Below are positions 7,257 to 13,767 of a DNA stretch of 14,338 bases, piece by piece. The position numbers were made by a program, and so were the translations under genes. Under the pieces are notes generated by a model. That model saw nothing but the letters and a program-made list of their open reading frames with translations, had not been told where the DNA came from and made no database searches. Within the stretch, counting starts at the first letter, position 1; every line of letters begins with the position of its first letter. This DNA is from Gammaproteobacteria bacterium (lineage in GTDB: Bacteria > Pseudomonadota > Gammaproteobacteria > SZUA-21), in contig JALUUZ010000136.1 of assembly GCA_027021095.1 (NCBI GenBank), positions 1-14,338 on the forward strand, read 5' to 3'.

Positions 7257-7772
7257 TTACTTCTCCCGAGCATCAGATAGTGCACTCGATTTCAGATTCT
7301 TCGCAGGAGCCTGCGAGCCGCTGAGTTTGATCTTGCCAGTCGGTTTCGAGTTGTGGCACTGGAAGCAATCGATCTTGACTGCAACTTTGCGGTGGCAGTG
7401 ATTGCAGAAATGGTTCTTGTCCTTGATTGAAACCGGGACGATCGCATTGCCTTTCTTTACCCGCGCATGGCAGTTGATGCAACGCTCGAGGCTGAAGTTG
7501 TTCTTGTGGGCGTTCTTGGGCCAGCGTTTCCCCAGCCTGGTCGTTTCTTTGCGCTGGTGCAAAAGGTATTTCATGTGGTTACGGCGCATGTCCTTGGTGT
7601 CGCGCACGCAGGACTTTCCCTGTACGTCTTTGTCGATGACCTTGTGCTCGCTGTCAGTGCCCGACTGCCGGTGGGTGTCACGCGTGTGACGCCCCGGTTT
7701 GTCGTTGGCAGGCAGGTTCAGTGACAGCGCCAGTAATGCTGCGGTAACCAATAAAACAGGACTGTTTTTCAT
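7257..7772 (-). CDS. dsrJ: DsrJ, triheme cytochrome c with unusual cysteine near heme region
   Basis: A 171-residue protein with an N-terminal hydrophobic segment (about 4-20) that acts as a signal peptide or anchor; in A. vinosum DsrJ it is reported to remain as an anchor. Three c-type heme sites are visible: CINCH (98-102), CNHCH (123-127) and CFQCH (136-140). An extra Cys55 in GKSCVRDTKDMRRNHMKYL matches the family's conserved cysteine that ligates one heme (His/Cys coordination, described for A. vinosum Cys46). The many His and Lys residues fit a periplasmic multiheme protein of basic charge. It lies between dsrL and dsrO with a 23-base gap after dsrL, and the start ATG is the only reasonable one. 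Confidence 0.95.
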   Translation of the reverse strand: MKNSPVLLVTAALLALSLNLPANDKPGRHTRDTHRQSGTDSEHKVIDKDVQGKSCVRDTKDMRRNHMKYLLHQRKETTRLGKRWPKNAHKNNFSLERCINCHARVKKGNAIVPVSIKDKNHFCNHCHRKVAVKIDCFQCHNSKPTGKIKLSGSQAPAKNLKSSALSDAREK

Positions 7773-7795
7773 CTACTGAATTCCCGGATAGTTGT

Positions 7796-9757
7796 TTATT
7801 CACCCATGCCCATGTCGATGTAACCGGTAGGGCAGACGTCAGCACAGATATGACAGCCGATACAACGCGTGTAGTCGGTATAGACATAGCGTCCCAGTGT
7901 CGCTTCCTTGGCCGGCGTCCGATGTACCGCATCCTGCGGGCAGAAGATGACGCAGTTGTCACATTCGAAGCACATGCCGCAGCTCATGCAGCGCTCGGCT
8001 TCCTTCTGCGCTTCCTCTTCGCTCAGTCCTTCCATTCGCTCGCGGTAACTGCCGATGACGTTCGAGGCGTCGACCGGGATTTCCTTGCGCTTGTGACGCG
8101 GCGTAAATTCGAAATGGCCGAGAAACAGTTCAGTCGAAGGAATGATTTCCTGCTTGGAGCGGTCTTCGTAGTTATGGACCGCGAAGTTTTCCGCGGAGGT
8201 GCCACGCAGATCACCACGGCTCTTCGGATCGAATTCTTCCGGCTCGAGATTGGTTTCACGCAGCTTGGCCAGCAGGTTGTAGTGATGGACGTCGACTTTC
8301 GGCCTGTGTCCCAGGTCTTCGTGCTTCAGGTAGTGGTCGATACTTTGTGTGGCGATCGCGGCCTGGCCGATTGCGGTCGTCAGCAGGTGCGGCCGCACGA
8401 TGTCACCGGCGACGAAATGCCCGGGTTTGCCCGGCACCTGGTAGTTTTTGTCGGCGTCGATAAAGCCGTGGCCGTTGTCCATTTCGGTATAGCCTTCCAT
8501 GTCGCCTTTTTGACCGATCGCGGACACCACCAGGTCACACTCGACGGTAAACTCGGTGCCTTCGATGGCGGTCGGTTTACCGTCCTTGAGTTCGCACTCG
8601 GCAAACTTGACCGCGTTGGCACGGCCGTCGTCGCCAACGATGCACTCCAGCGGCATGATGCTGCCACGGATCTCGACTCCTTCATGCAGTGCGTCGCGCA
8701 CTTCGTGTTCGGCGGCGGTCATGTTCTCGACCGGGAACAATGAAGTCAGCAGTACCGGTACACCTTCACGCGCCGCGGTGGAGGCGACATCGTGCGCGGT
8801 ATGGCCCATGACGACGTTTTCCGGCCGGTCTTTTTCATTGATCTGGCTGATCGCACCAAGACGGCGGGCGACGGATGCGACGTCGATCGAGGTGTCACCA
8901 CCGCCGACGACGATGACTTTACCCTTGGTCATTGCCTGCAGGCGGCCTTCGTTGAACGCGGCCAGGAAGGCGATACCGGAAATACAGTTCTTGGCATCCC
9001 CACCCGGGATCGGCAGCAATTTGCCGTTGTGGGTGCCGATGGCCCAGAGGATGGCATCGTAATCCTTTTCCAGCTGCTCGACGGTGACGTCGGTACCGAC
9101 ACGGGTATTGGTTTTGACTTCCACGCCCATTTCCAGGATCCGGTTGATTTCACCGTCCAGCACGTCCCGCGGCGTACGGTAGCCGGGGATGCCGTAACGC
9201 ATAAACCCGCCAAGCTGGTCGTGATTGTCGAAAATCGTGCATGCATGACCGATACGGCGCAGTTGGTATGCCGCGGACAGGCCCGCCGGGCCGCCACCGA
9301 TGATCGCGACCTTTTTGCCGGTGTCAGGCCCCGGGGCATCGAATTTGAAGCCGTTCTCGAGCGCAGTATCGCCGATGAACTGCTCGACCGAGTTGATGCC
9401 GACATGGTCTTCGACCTCGTTGCGGTTGCAGCCGTCTTCACACGGGGCAGGGCAGACCCGGCCCATGACCGATGGGAACGGATTGGCGTTGGTGGAACGG
9501 CGGAATGCGTATTCCTGCCAGCTCATACCCTCTACGGTGGGTTTTTCAATACCGCGCACGATATCCAGCCAGCCGCGGATGTCTTCCCCGGCAGGGCAGC
9601 TCCCTTGACATGGAGGCGTCCTGTGGACATAGGTCGGGCATTTGTGTGAGCTGTCTTGCACGAATATCTTCGCAGTCATGCTCTTCCACTTGTTGTCACC
9701 ATCCGCGAATTTGCGGAACGTCAGATCTTTTTTCATGTCGTCACTAGAAGTTGCCAT
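7796..9757 (-). CDS. dsrL: DsrL, iron-sulfur flavoprotein NAD(P):acceptor oxidoreductase
   Basis: A 653-residue protein of the GltD/small-subunit glutamate synthase family. The N-terminal Cys-rich part (about 40-110) has CPTYVHRTPPCQGSCPAG and CPAPCEDGC, suited to Fe-S clusters. A FAD-binding Rossmann motif GGGPAG lies near 154-159, and a second nucleotide-binding glycine motif VVGGGDTSIDVA near 283-294 (NADPH side). Two C-terminal ferredoxin sites are CMSCGMCFECDNCVIFC (about 590-606) and CIGCHICADVC (about 632-642). DsrL passes electrons from DsrAB to NAD(P) during sulfur oxidation and is essential in A. vinosum. I chose the ATG at 9757 because GGAG lies 8 bases upstream; the longer frame starts only with TTG at 9775. 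The protein ends about 11 residues after the last cluster, so there is no thioredoxin-like C-terminal extension. dsrK ends 59 bases upstream. Confidence 0.95.
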   Translation of the reverse strand: MATSSDDMKKDLTFRKFADGDNKWKSMTAKIFVQDSSHKCPTYVHRTPPCQGSCPAGEDIRGWLDIVRGIEKPTVEGMSWQEYAFRRSTNANPFPSVMGRVCPAPCEDGCNRNEVEDHVGINSVEQFIGDTALENGFKFDAPGPDTGKKVAIIGGGPAGLSAAYQLRRIGHACTIFDNHDQLGGFMRYGIPGYRTPRDVLDGEINRILEMGVEVKTNTRVGTDVTVEQLEKDYDAILWAIGTHNGKLLPIPGGDAKNCISGIAFLAAFNEGRLQAMTKGKVIVVGGGDTSIDVASVARRLGAISQINEKDRPENVVMGHTAHDVASTAAREGVPVLLTSLFPVENMTAAEHEVRDALHEGVEIRGSIMPLECIVGDDGRANAVKFAECELKDGKPTAIEGTEFTVECDLVVSAIGQKGDMEGYTEMDNGHGFIDADKNYQVPGKPGHFVAGDIVRPHLLTTAIGQAAIATQSIDHYLKHEDLGHRPKVDVHHYNLLAKLRETNLEPEEFDPKSRGDLRGTSAENFAVHNYEDRSKQEIIPSTELFLGHFEFTPRHKRKEIPVDASNVIGSYRERMEGLSEEEAQKEAERCMSCGMCFECDNCVIFCPQDAVHRTPAKEATLGRYVYTDYTRCIGCHICADVCPTGYIDMGMGE

Positions 9758-9765
9758 TGCTTGTT

Positions 9766-9769
9766 CTCC
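9766..9769 (-). promoter_or_regulatory. Shine-Dalgarno deciding the dsrL start
   Basis: GGAG on the mRNA strand, 8 bases before the ATG at 9757. It overlaps the upstream TTG-opened extension and so makes that longer start unlikely. Confidence 0.7.
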
Positions 9770-9816
9770 AGTCAAATCTATGATTCGTTCAGTTTTGTGT
9801 ATCCTGTCTGTTCGTC

Positions 9817-11340
9817 TCAGGCTGCATCTTCGTCCGCTTCGTCGTCATCGACTTCCTGGCCGGTCAGTATCAGCGCATCACTGACCAGCTGGTGTACGCT
9901 GACGATCATGTCCATGCCCATCTTGTAGTAGGGCAGCACCTTGGTGAACTGGCTTTTGCAGATTGCGCAGATGGCGGCCATGTTGGTAACACCGTGTTCT
10001 TCTACGACTTCGTTCAGCGCCTGCATTCTCGGCATGGCGCCCTTGACCCGGATCTCCATCAGGTCGTCGGTCAACAACCCGCCGCCGCCACCGCAGCAGT
10101 AGGTGCCTTCTTTGATCGTGTCCGGATCCATGTCCACGTAGTTGTTGCACACGGTCTTGATGATGGCGCGTGGAATCTCGAACTGCCCGCCGGGTTTGTC
10201 ACCCATCCGTGTGGCGCGGGCGACGTTACAGGAGTCGTGGAAGGTCACGACACGATGGTCGTTCTGCGACTTGTCGAACCGCAGCTTGTTTTTCTGGATC
10301 AGGTCGTAGGTAAATTCACAGATATGCTGTGGTACCGGGTAGTTCGGATCGAGAAAGTCGAAGGGCCCGGCCAGGGTATTCCAGAAACTGTAGGCGACCC
10401 GCCAGGCATGACCGCATTCACCGTGCACGATACGCTTGACCCCCAGGTCCAGCGCCGCCTCACGGATACGCATCGCGACTTTCTGCATATTTTCATAACT
10501 GCCGATAAACATGCCGAAGTTCGCTGCTTCAGAGGCATAGGAACTCAGCGTCCAACTGACTCCCGCTTCATGAAACACCTTGGCATAGCCGATCAGGCCG
10601 TCGATATGCGGTTCAGCGAAAAAGTCCGCCGACGGGGTGATCAGCAGGATATCGGCGCCTTTTTCGTCGAGCGGCAGCCTGACTTTGACCCCGGTATCGT
10701 CTTCGATGTCTTCTTCCAGGCCTTCCAGGGTGTCTTTTAGTGCCGGTTCAGGCAGTCCCAGGTTGTTACCGACTTTATGCACCTTGGCAATGATTTCGTT
10801 ACAGTATTTCTGCCCGACACCGACAGAGTCGAGGATTTCGCGGGCCGCCATCGAGATCTCGGCGGTATCGATCCCATAGGGGCAGTAGACCGAACAGCGT
10901 CGGCATTGTGAGCATTGGTGGAAGTAGCTGTACCACTCGTCCAGGACTTCTTTGGTCAGATCGCGGGCACCGACCAGCTTAGGAAAGTATTTGCCGGCAA
11001 AAGTGAAATAGCGCCGGTAGACGCTGCGCAGCAGGTCCTGGCGTGCGACAGGCATGTTTTTCGGGTCGGTGGTACCGAGAAAATAGTGGCATTTGTCGGT
11101 ACAGGCCCCGCATTTGACACAGCTGTCGAGATAGACCTGGAACGACCGGTATTTACCGAGCAGTTCGCCCATTTTTTCGATCGCACGGTCTTTCCAGTCA
11201 TCGACCAGCTCGCCGGGAAATCCCAATGGGTCCTGGTGCTCCGGCTTGGCGACAAAAGGCGCGGAGTCTTTCATCGCGTCGATCGTGATCGACGGGATGA
11301 CCGGGTATTTTTGTAAGACGGGTGTTTCGAAATCTGCCAC
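9817..11340 (-). CDS. dsrK: DsrK, cytoplasmic HdrD-like Fe-S subunit with CCG domain
   Basis: A 507-residue catalytic subunit of DsrMKJOP, related to HdrD of heterodisulfide reductase. Two [4Fe-4S] sites are visible: Cys74/77/80/84 (CVKCGACTDKC) and Cys143/146/149/153 (CSQCRRCSVYC). The C-terminal half has the cysteine-rich CCG region: Cys309 (HGECGH), Cys371 (HDSCN), Cys415-Cys416 in CCGGGGGLLTDD, and Cys458/Cys461. This is the likely site of the special Fe-S cluster that acts on disulfides or trisulfides, with DsrC as the proposed partner. Translation starts at GTG (11340), supported by AAGGAG 6 bases upstream. An acidic tail (DDDEADEDAA) ends the protein. dsrM ends 36 bases upstream. Confidence 0.96.
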   Translation of the reverse strand: MADFETPVLQKYPVIPSITIDAMKDSAPFVAKPEHQDPLGFPGELVDDWKDRAIEKMGELLGKYRSFQVYLDSCVKCGACTDKCHYFLGTTDPKNMPVARQDLLRSVYRRYFTFAGKYFPKLVGARDLTKEVLDEWYSYFHQCSQCRRCSVYCPYGIDTAEISMAAREILDSVGVGQKYCNEIIAKVHKVGNNLGLPEPALKDTLEGLEEDIEDDTGVKVRLPLDEKGADILLITPSADFFAEPHIDGLIGYAKVFHEAGVSWTLSSYASEAANFGMFIGSYENMQKVAMRIREAALDLGVKRIVHGECGHAWRVAYSFWNTLAGPFDFLDPNYPVPQHICEFTYDLIQKNKLRFDKSQNDHRVVTFHDSCNVARATRMGDKPGGQFEIPRAIIKTVCNNYVDMDPDTIKEGTYCCGGGGGLLTDDLMEIRVKGAMPRMQALNEVVEEHGVTNMAAICAICKSQFTKVLPYYKMGMDMIVSVHQLVSDALILTGQEVDDDEADEDAA

Positions 11341-11346
11341 TATAAA

Positions 11347-11352
11347 CTCCTT
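11347..11352 (-). promoter_or_regulatory. Shine-Dalgarno supporting the GTG start of dsrK
   Basis: AAGGAG on the mRNA strand, 6 bases before GTG at 11340. It decides the start of dsrK, for which no ATG is available at the correct place. Confidence 0.75.
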
Positions 11353-11376
11353 ACTGCTGCATTAATGCATTCAAAG

Positions 11377-12135
11377 CTACTTGTTGCCCCGTGTTTCGTC
11401 CAAGGGAACCGCCCAGTCGGCGATATGCCGCTGTTCACGTGCATTGTCGACCTGGTTGCGTGTCGGGCTGAAGAATACACCTGGCGCATGTAACAATTTA
11501 CTGACTGGAAAGATAATCATCAGCAACGCGACCAGTGCAAGATGGATCAGTATCAGCGGGCTGTCAGGCACGTTCGCCGGCTGCAGTATGAACAGTCCGA
11601 CCGCAAAATCCCGCAGTTGCATGATGTCGATATGCGAGACGAAGGTCATCAACATGCCGGTGGCGGCGATCGACAGCAGCAGCAACAGCATCAGGTAGTC
11701 GGAGGGGCTGGAAATATAGCGTACGCGCTCGACGAACAGGCGCCGGCCCAGAAGGCCAAGCAGGCCGATGACCATGGTGTAGCTTGCGTATTTGCCGAAC
11801 GACTGCACGATCTCCAGGCCGATGAGCATCCCCAGGATATTGTCCGGTCCGATGACATAGCGCAGGTGCCGGAAGAATGCCAGCAGCAGCGACACATGAA
11901 ACAGCCAGCCGAAAATCCAGGTCCACTTGTTGGACTTGAACAGGCTTTCAAAAAAAACGACCTCTCGTCCGAGGCGCATGACTACACCTGATTTCGTCAC
12001 CGGCGCAGGCATAGTCGGAATTTTCAGAGGGGCAGGGGTTTTGACGTATCTGAGTATCCTTGAGCCGAGACCAACAACCAGTATGCCGATAGCGGCATAA
12101 AACAGAATTACATACGAAACCGACAGAGCAGACAT
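11377..12135 (-). CDS. dsrM: DsrM, NarI-like membrane cytochrome b
   Basis: A 252-residue membrane protein related to NarI/HdrE cytochrome b. Hydrophobic segments appear at about 5-24, 72-91, 99-115, 118-130, 147-166 and 194-213. Candidate heme ligands are His80 and His90 in the second segment and His198 and His216 in the last. It should bind b hemes, connect the quinone pool with DsrK on the cytoplasmic side, and form the M-K module of DsrMKJOP. The ATG at 12135 is preceded by AGGAGG at a rather long 10-base spacing. The gene follows dsrC after the longest gap in the locus (97 bp), which holds a hairpin. Confidence 0.93.
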   Translation of the reverse strand: MSALSVSYVILFYAAIGILVVGLGSRILRYVKTPAPLKIPTMPAPVTKSGVVMRLGREVVFFESLFKSNKWTWIFGWLFHVSLLLAFFRHLRYVIGPDNILGMLIGLEIVQSFGKYASYTMVIGLLGLLGRRLFVERVRYISSPSDYLMLLLLLSIAATGMLMTFVSHIDIMQLRDFAVGLFILQPANVPDSPLILIHLALVALLMIIFPVSKLLHAPGVFFSPTRNQVDNAREQRHIADWAVPLDETRGNK

Positions 12136-12145
12136 GTCTCTGCTA

Positions 12146-12151
12146 CCTCCT
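12146..12151 (-). promoter_or_regulatory. Strong Shine-Dalgarno of dsrM with long spacing
   Basis: The mRNA strand reads AGGAGG here, 10 bases before the dsrM ATG. This is a near-perfect match to the anti-Shine-Dalgarno sequence, but its spacing is longer than the usual 5-9 bases. Confidence 0.7.
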
Positions 12152-12188
12152 CACTACCAAAAAATCAACAGGCAAAAATAAACAGGAT

Positions 12189-12235
12189 ATGCTTGAAACA
12201 GGCAAGAACCGGAGAGTGGCTCTTGCCCTAAGCAT
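12189..12235 (-). terminator. Two-tier hairpin starting on the dsrC stop codon (possible partial terminator or mRNA stabiliser)
   Basis: Two nested inverted repeats sit between dsrC and dsrM. The outer arms pair 12189-12194 with 12230-12235 (ATGCTT/AAGCAT, 6 bp), and the inner arms pair 12201-12207 with 12221-12227 (GGCAAGA/TCTTGCC, 7 bp). Two more G-C pairs are possible above a mismatch. On the transcript the structure begins at the last base of the dsrC UGA. It is followed within about 15 bases by a U-rich stretch (UGUUUAUUUUUG), but not by an immediate U-run, so a leaky terminator or a 3'-end stabiliser for a dsrC-containing message is more likely than full termination. AACAGG occurs three times on the plus strand here (12167, 12181, 12197). 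Confidence 0.55.
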
Positions 12236-12567
12236 CAAACGCAACCAGTAGGCTTGGGTAAACCAGCAACTTTACAGGCTTGTTTTGCCGGACCGTACGG
12301 GAACAACTCATACAGGTATTTGCTGTTACCTTTATCCTTACCCAGTTTTTTACCAATCGCTTTGGTCAGTACACGGACTGCCGGTGCAATCTGGTATTCC
12401 TGGTAGTATTCACGCAGGAAATTGACGACTTCCCAGTGGTTCTCTGTCATTTCGAGTCCTTCGCTTTCCGCCAGTGCTTTGGCGACATCTTCCGACCAGT
12501 CACTCAGGTTGGCCAGGTAACCCTCTTCGTCAGTTTCGTAAGTTTTACCGTTTACTTCTAAAGGCAT
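12235..12567 (-). CDS. dsrC: DsrC, sulfur-carrier protein with both conserved C-terminal cysteines
   Basis: A 110-residue protein of the DsrC/TusE family. The C-terminal arm has Cys98 and the penultimate Cys109 (ACKVAGLPKPTGCV); the pair separated by ten residues marks true DsrC, because TusE keeps only the last one. DsrC accepts sulfur from DsrEFH, carries it to DsrAB as a persulfide/trisulfide, and is recycled by DsrMK. Other family landmarks are NGKTYETDEEGYL at the start and HWEVVNFLREYY (44-55), part of the helical region. The ATG at 12567 has AAGGAG at an 8-base spacing. The gene lies between dsrH (39-base gap) and the 97-base gap before dsrM, so its expression could be raised separately from the rest of the operon. 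Confidence 0.97.
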   Translation of the reverse strand: MPLEVNGKTYETDEEGYLANLSDWSEDVAKALAESEGLEMTENHWEVVNFLREYYQEYQIAPAVRVLTKAIGKKLGKDKGNSKYLYELFPYGPAKQACKVAGLPKPTGCV

Positions 12568-12575
12568 TTTAACGT

Positions 12576-12581
12576 CTCCTT
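12576..12581 (-). promoter_or_regulatory. Strong Shine-Dalgarno of dsrC
   Basis: AAGGAG on the mRNA strand, 8 bases from the dsrC ATG, in an A/T-rich leader. It is among the best ribosome sites in the window and agrees with the need for large amounts of DsrC. Confidence 0.75.
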
Positions 12582-12606
12582 AAATTGAAAGAATTGAAGT
12601 GAAAAA

Positions 12607-12912
12607 TTATAACCACGCCTGCACCGAATCGTGGTCCGTGGTCAGATCGACAAAGCCGGCATAGTCGACAAGTTCGATGCCGTCGATCAGGTTGGACTTG
12701 ACTCCGCGTGCTTCCAGGTCAGGTTGCAGCGCGTAGATTTTTTTGTCCTTGAGTGCTTCCTGCACCAGTGCTTCGTATTGCGTGCCGCGGCGTGCCGCAT
12801 AGACGCCATCTTCGATCAACAGTACCGAAGAACCGGCAAGCGCGCATTGGAGGCAGCTGCTCAGTCCATCGCTGTTGAACGGGGATTTGTTTACCGTATG
12901 TAACATACTCAT
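12607..12912 (-). CDS. dsrH: DsrH, TusB-like sulfurtransferase subunit
   Basis: A 101-residue TusB/DsrH-family protein, the smallest subunit of the cytoplasmic DsrE2F2H2 hexamer. Cys20 (SSCLQC) matches the conserved active cysteine of DsrH described in A. vinosum; a second cysteine lies at 23. The strand SVLLIEDGVYAARRG is typical of the family. Together with DsrE it moves sulfane sulfur to DsrC. Two nearby ATGs (12912 and 12906) are possible; the first gives the Cys20 numbering and is preceded by GAGGTGG. It begins 16 bases after dsrF. Confidence 0.95.
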   Translation of the reverse strand: MSMLHTVNKSPFNSDGLSSCLQCALAGSSVLLIEDGVYAARRGTQYEALVQEALKDKKIYALQPDLEARGVKSNLIDGIELVDYAGFVDLTTDHDSVQAWL

Positions 12913-12928
12913 TTGCTTACCACCTCTG

Positions 12929-13345
12929 CTAGAAACTCAACACAACGTCCTGTTGCTCCATGATCTCCCCCAGTTCCTTGGCGCTGACCAGTTTGATCGC
13001 GTCTTTCTCAGCCCAGTCATCGTCCTCGTCTTCGTAGACCAGGTGCTGCAGGTCGTCCAGGGTCAGTCCGCGTGCTTCCAGAGATTCTTTTTCGACATAG
13101 ATCTTCTGTATGTCGTATTCTCCGAGTGCACGGTAGGTCGGCGAAAAGTTTTTGACGCCGATCCCCTTGGTGTCCTGCCCCTTGGTAAGCTGGTAGACGC
13201 CATCGCCGATAAAGGCCAGGCTGACGTCCTGCTCGAACGCAGCACCGATCAGCACGACCTCGAGAGACTCGAGCGCATAGATGGTGCCGTAAGGCGCCTT
13301 ACGATTCACGTAAAGAAATTTCTTTGTTACTTGTTCATCGCTCAT
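12929..13345 (-). CDS. dsrF: DsrF, TusC-like subunit of DsrEFH
   Basis: A 138-residue TusC/DsrF-family protein starting MSDEQVTKKFLYVNRKAPYG, with the family strands VVLIGAAFEQDVSLAFIGDGVYQLTKGQ. It has no cysteine at all, consistent with a structural instead of catalytic role in the DsrEFH hexamer, where DsrE and DsrH supply the reactive thiols. I chose the ATG at 13345 because GGAG lies 7 bases upstream. The longer frame opens with TTG at 13366 and would overlap the end of dsrE. An acidic patch (YEDEDDDWAEKD) is seen near residue 103. Confidence 0.93.
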   Translation of the reverse strand: MSDEQVTKKFLYVNRKAPYGTIYALESLEVVLIGAAFEQDVSLAFIGDGVYQLTKGQDTKGIGVKNFSPTYRALGEYDIQKIYVEKESLEARGLTLDDLQHLVYEDEDDDWAEKDAIKLVSAKELGEIMEQQDVVLSF

Positions 13346-13352
13346 GATAATA

Positions 13353-13356
13353 CTCC
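13353..13356 (-). promoter_or_regulatory. Shine-Dalgarno deciding the dsrF start
   Basis: GGAG on the mRNA strand, 7 bases before the ATG at 13345. It lies in the short gap after the dsrE stop and rules against the upstream TTG at 13366. Confidence 0.7.
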
Positions 13357-13362
13357 ACCGGT

Positions 13363-13755
13363 TCAATCGCCGAAGACGACCAGCCGGTCTGCCTTGATAC
13401 CGGCCTCGATCAACTGTCCAAGGCCGGAAATACGGAATCCCGGCGCAATATTATCGGCATCCTTGCCATTACGTTTCATTTCTTCCGGGTCGACGATGCC
13501 GCGCCGTTGGGCCGCGGCAACGCAGATCACCATGTCGATGTCATGTTCCTCGGCCAACTGGCTCCAGCGCTCGACGATGTTTCTGTCGTCCTGCGGTGGT
13601 GTGGTCAGCCGGGTGCCGTTGTTGACGCCATCGTGGTAAAAGAAGATCCGATAGATCTTGTGGCCCTTTTCCAGCGCCGCCTTGGCAAACAGGTAAGCGC
13701 TGTCAGCCGCCTGGTGCTGATAAGGGCCTTCGTTGACTAAGATACCAAATTCCAT
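13363..13755 (-). CDS. dsrE: DsrE, TusD-like sulfur-accepting subunit
   Basis: A 130-residue TusD/DsrE-family protein. Cys78 (DIDMVICVAAAQRRG) occupies the exact position of the essential Cys78 of A. vinosum DsrE, which receives sulfane sulfur, probably from rhodanese/TusA-type donors, and hands it on to DsrC. Other family segments are GPYQHQAADSAYLFAKAAL near the N-terminus and RIFFYHDGVNNG (36-47). The ATG at 13755 is preceded by GGGAG. It begins 12 bases after dsrB, giving the standard order dsrB-E-F-H. Confidence 0.96.
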   Translation of the reverse strand: MEFGILVNEGPYQHQAADSAYLFAKAALEKGHKIYRIFFYHDGVNNGTRLTTPPQDDRNIVERWSQLAEEHDIDMVICVAAAQRRGIVDPEEMKRNGKDADNIAPGFRISGLGQLIEAGIKADRLVVFGD

Positions 13756-13767
13756 TCCTGATACTCC

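Noticed and set aside
6454..7401. Long plus-strand open frame (315 codons)
   Set aside because: Fully antisense to dsrO and the end of dsrJ, whose cysteine motifs prove the minus-strand reading.
7850..9649. Two plus-strand open frames of 297 and 285 codons
   Set aside because: Both are antisense to dsrL and show no recognisable domain.
12136..12234. Possible promoter for dsrM in the dsrC-dsrM gap
   Set aside because: No pair of -35/-10 boxes with acceptable spacing could be found by eye; only the hairpin and the Shine-Dalgarno are supported.
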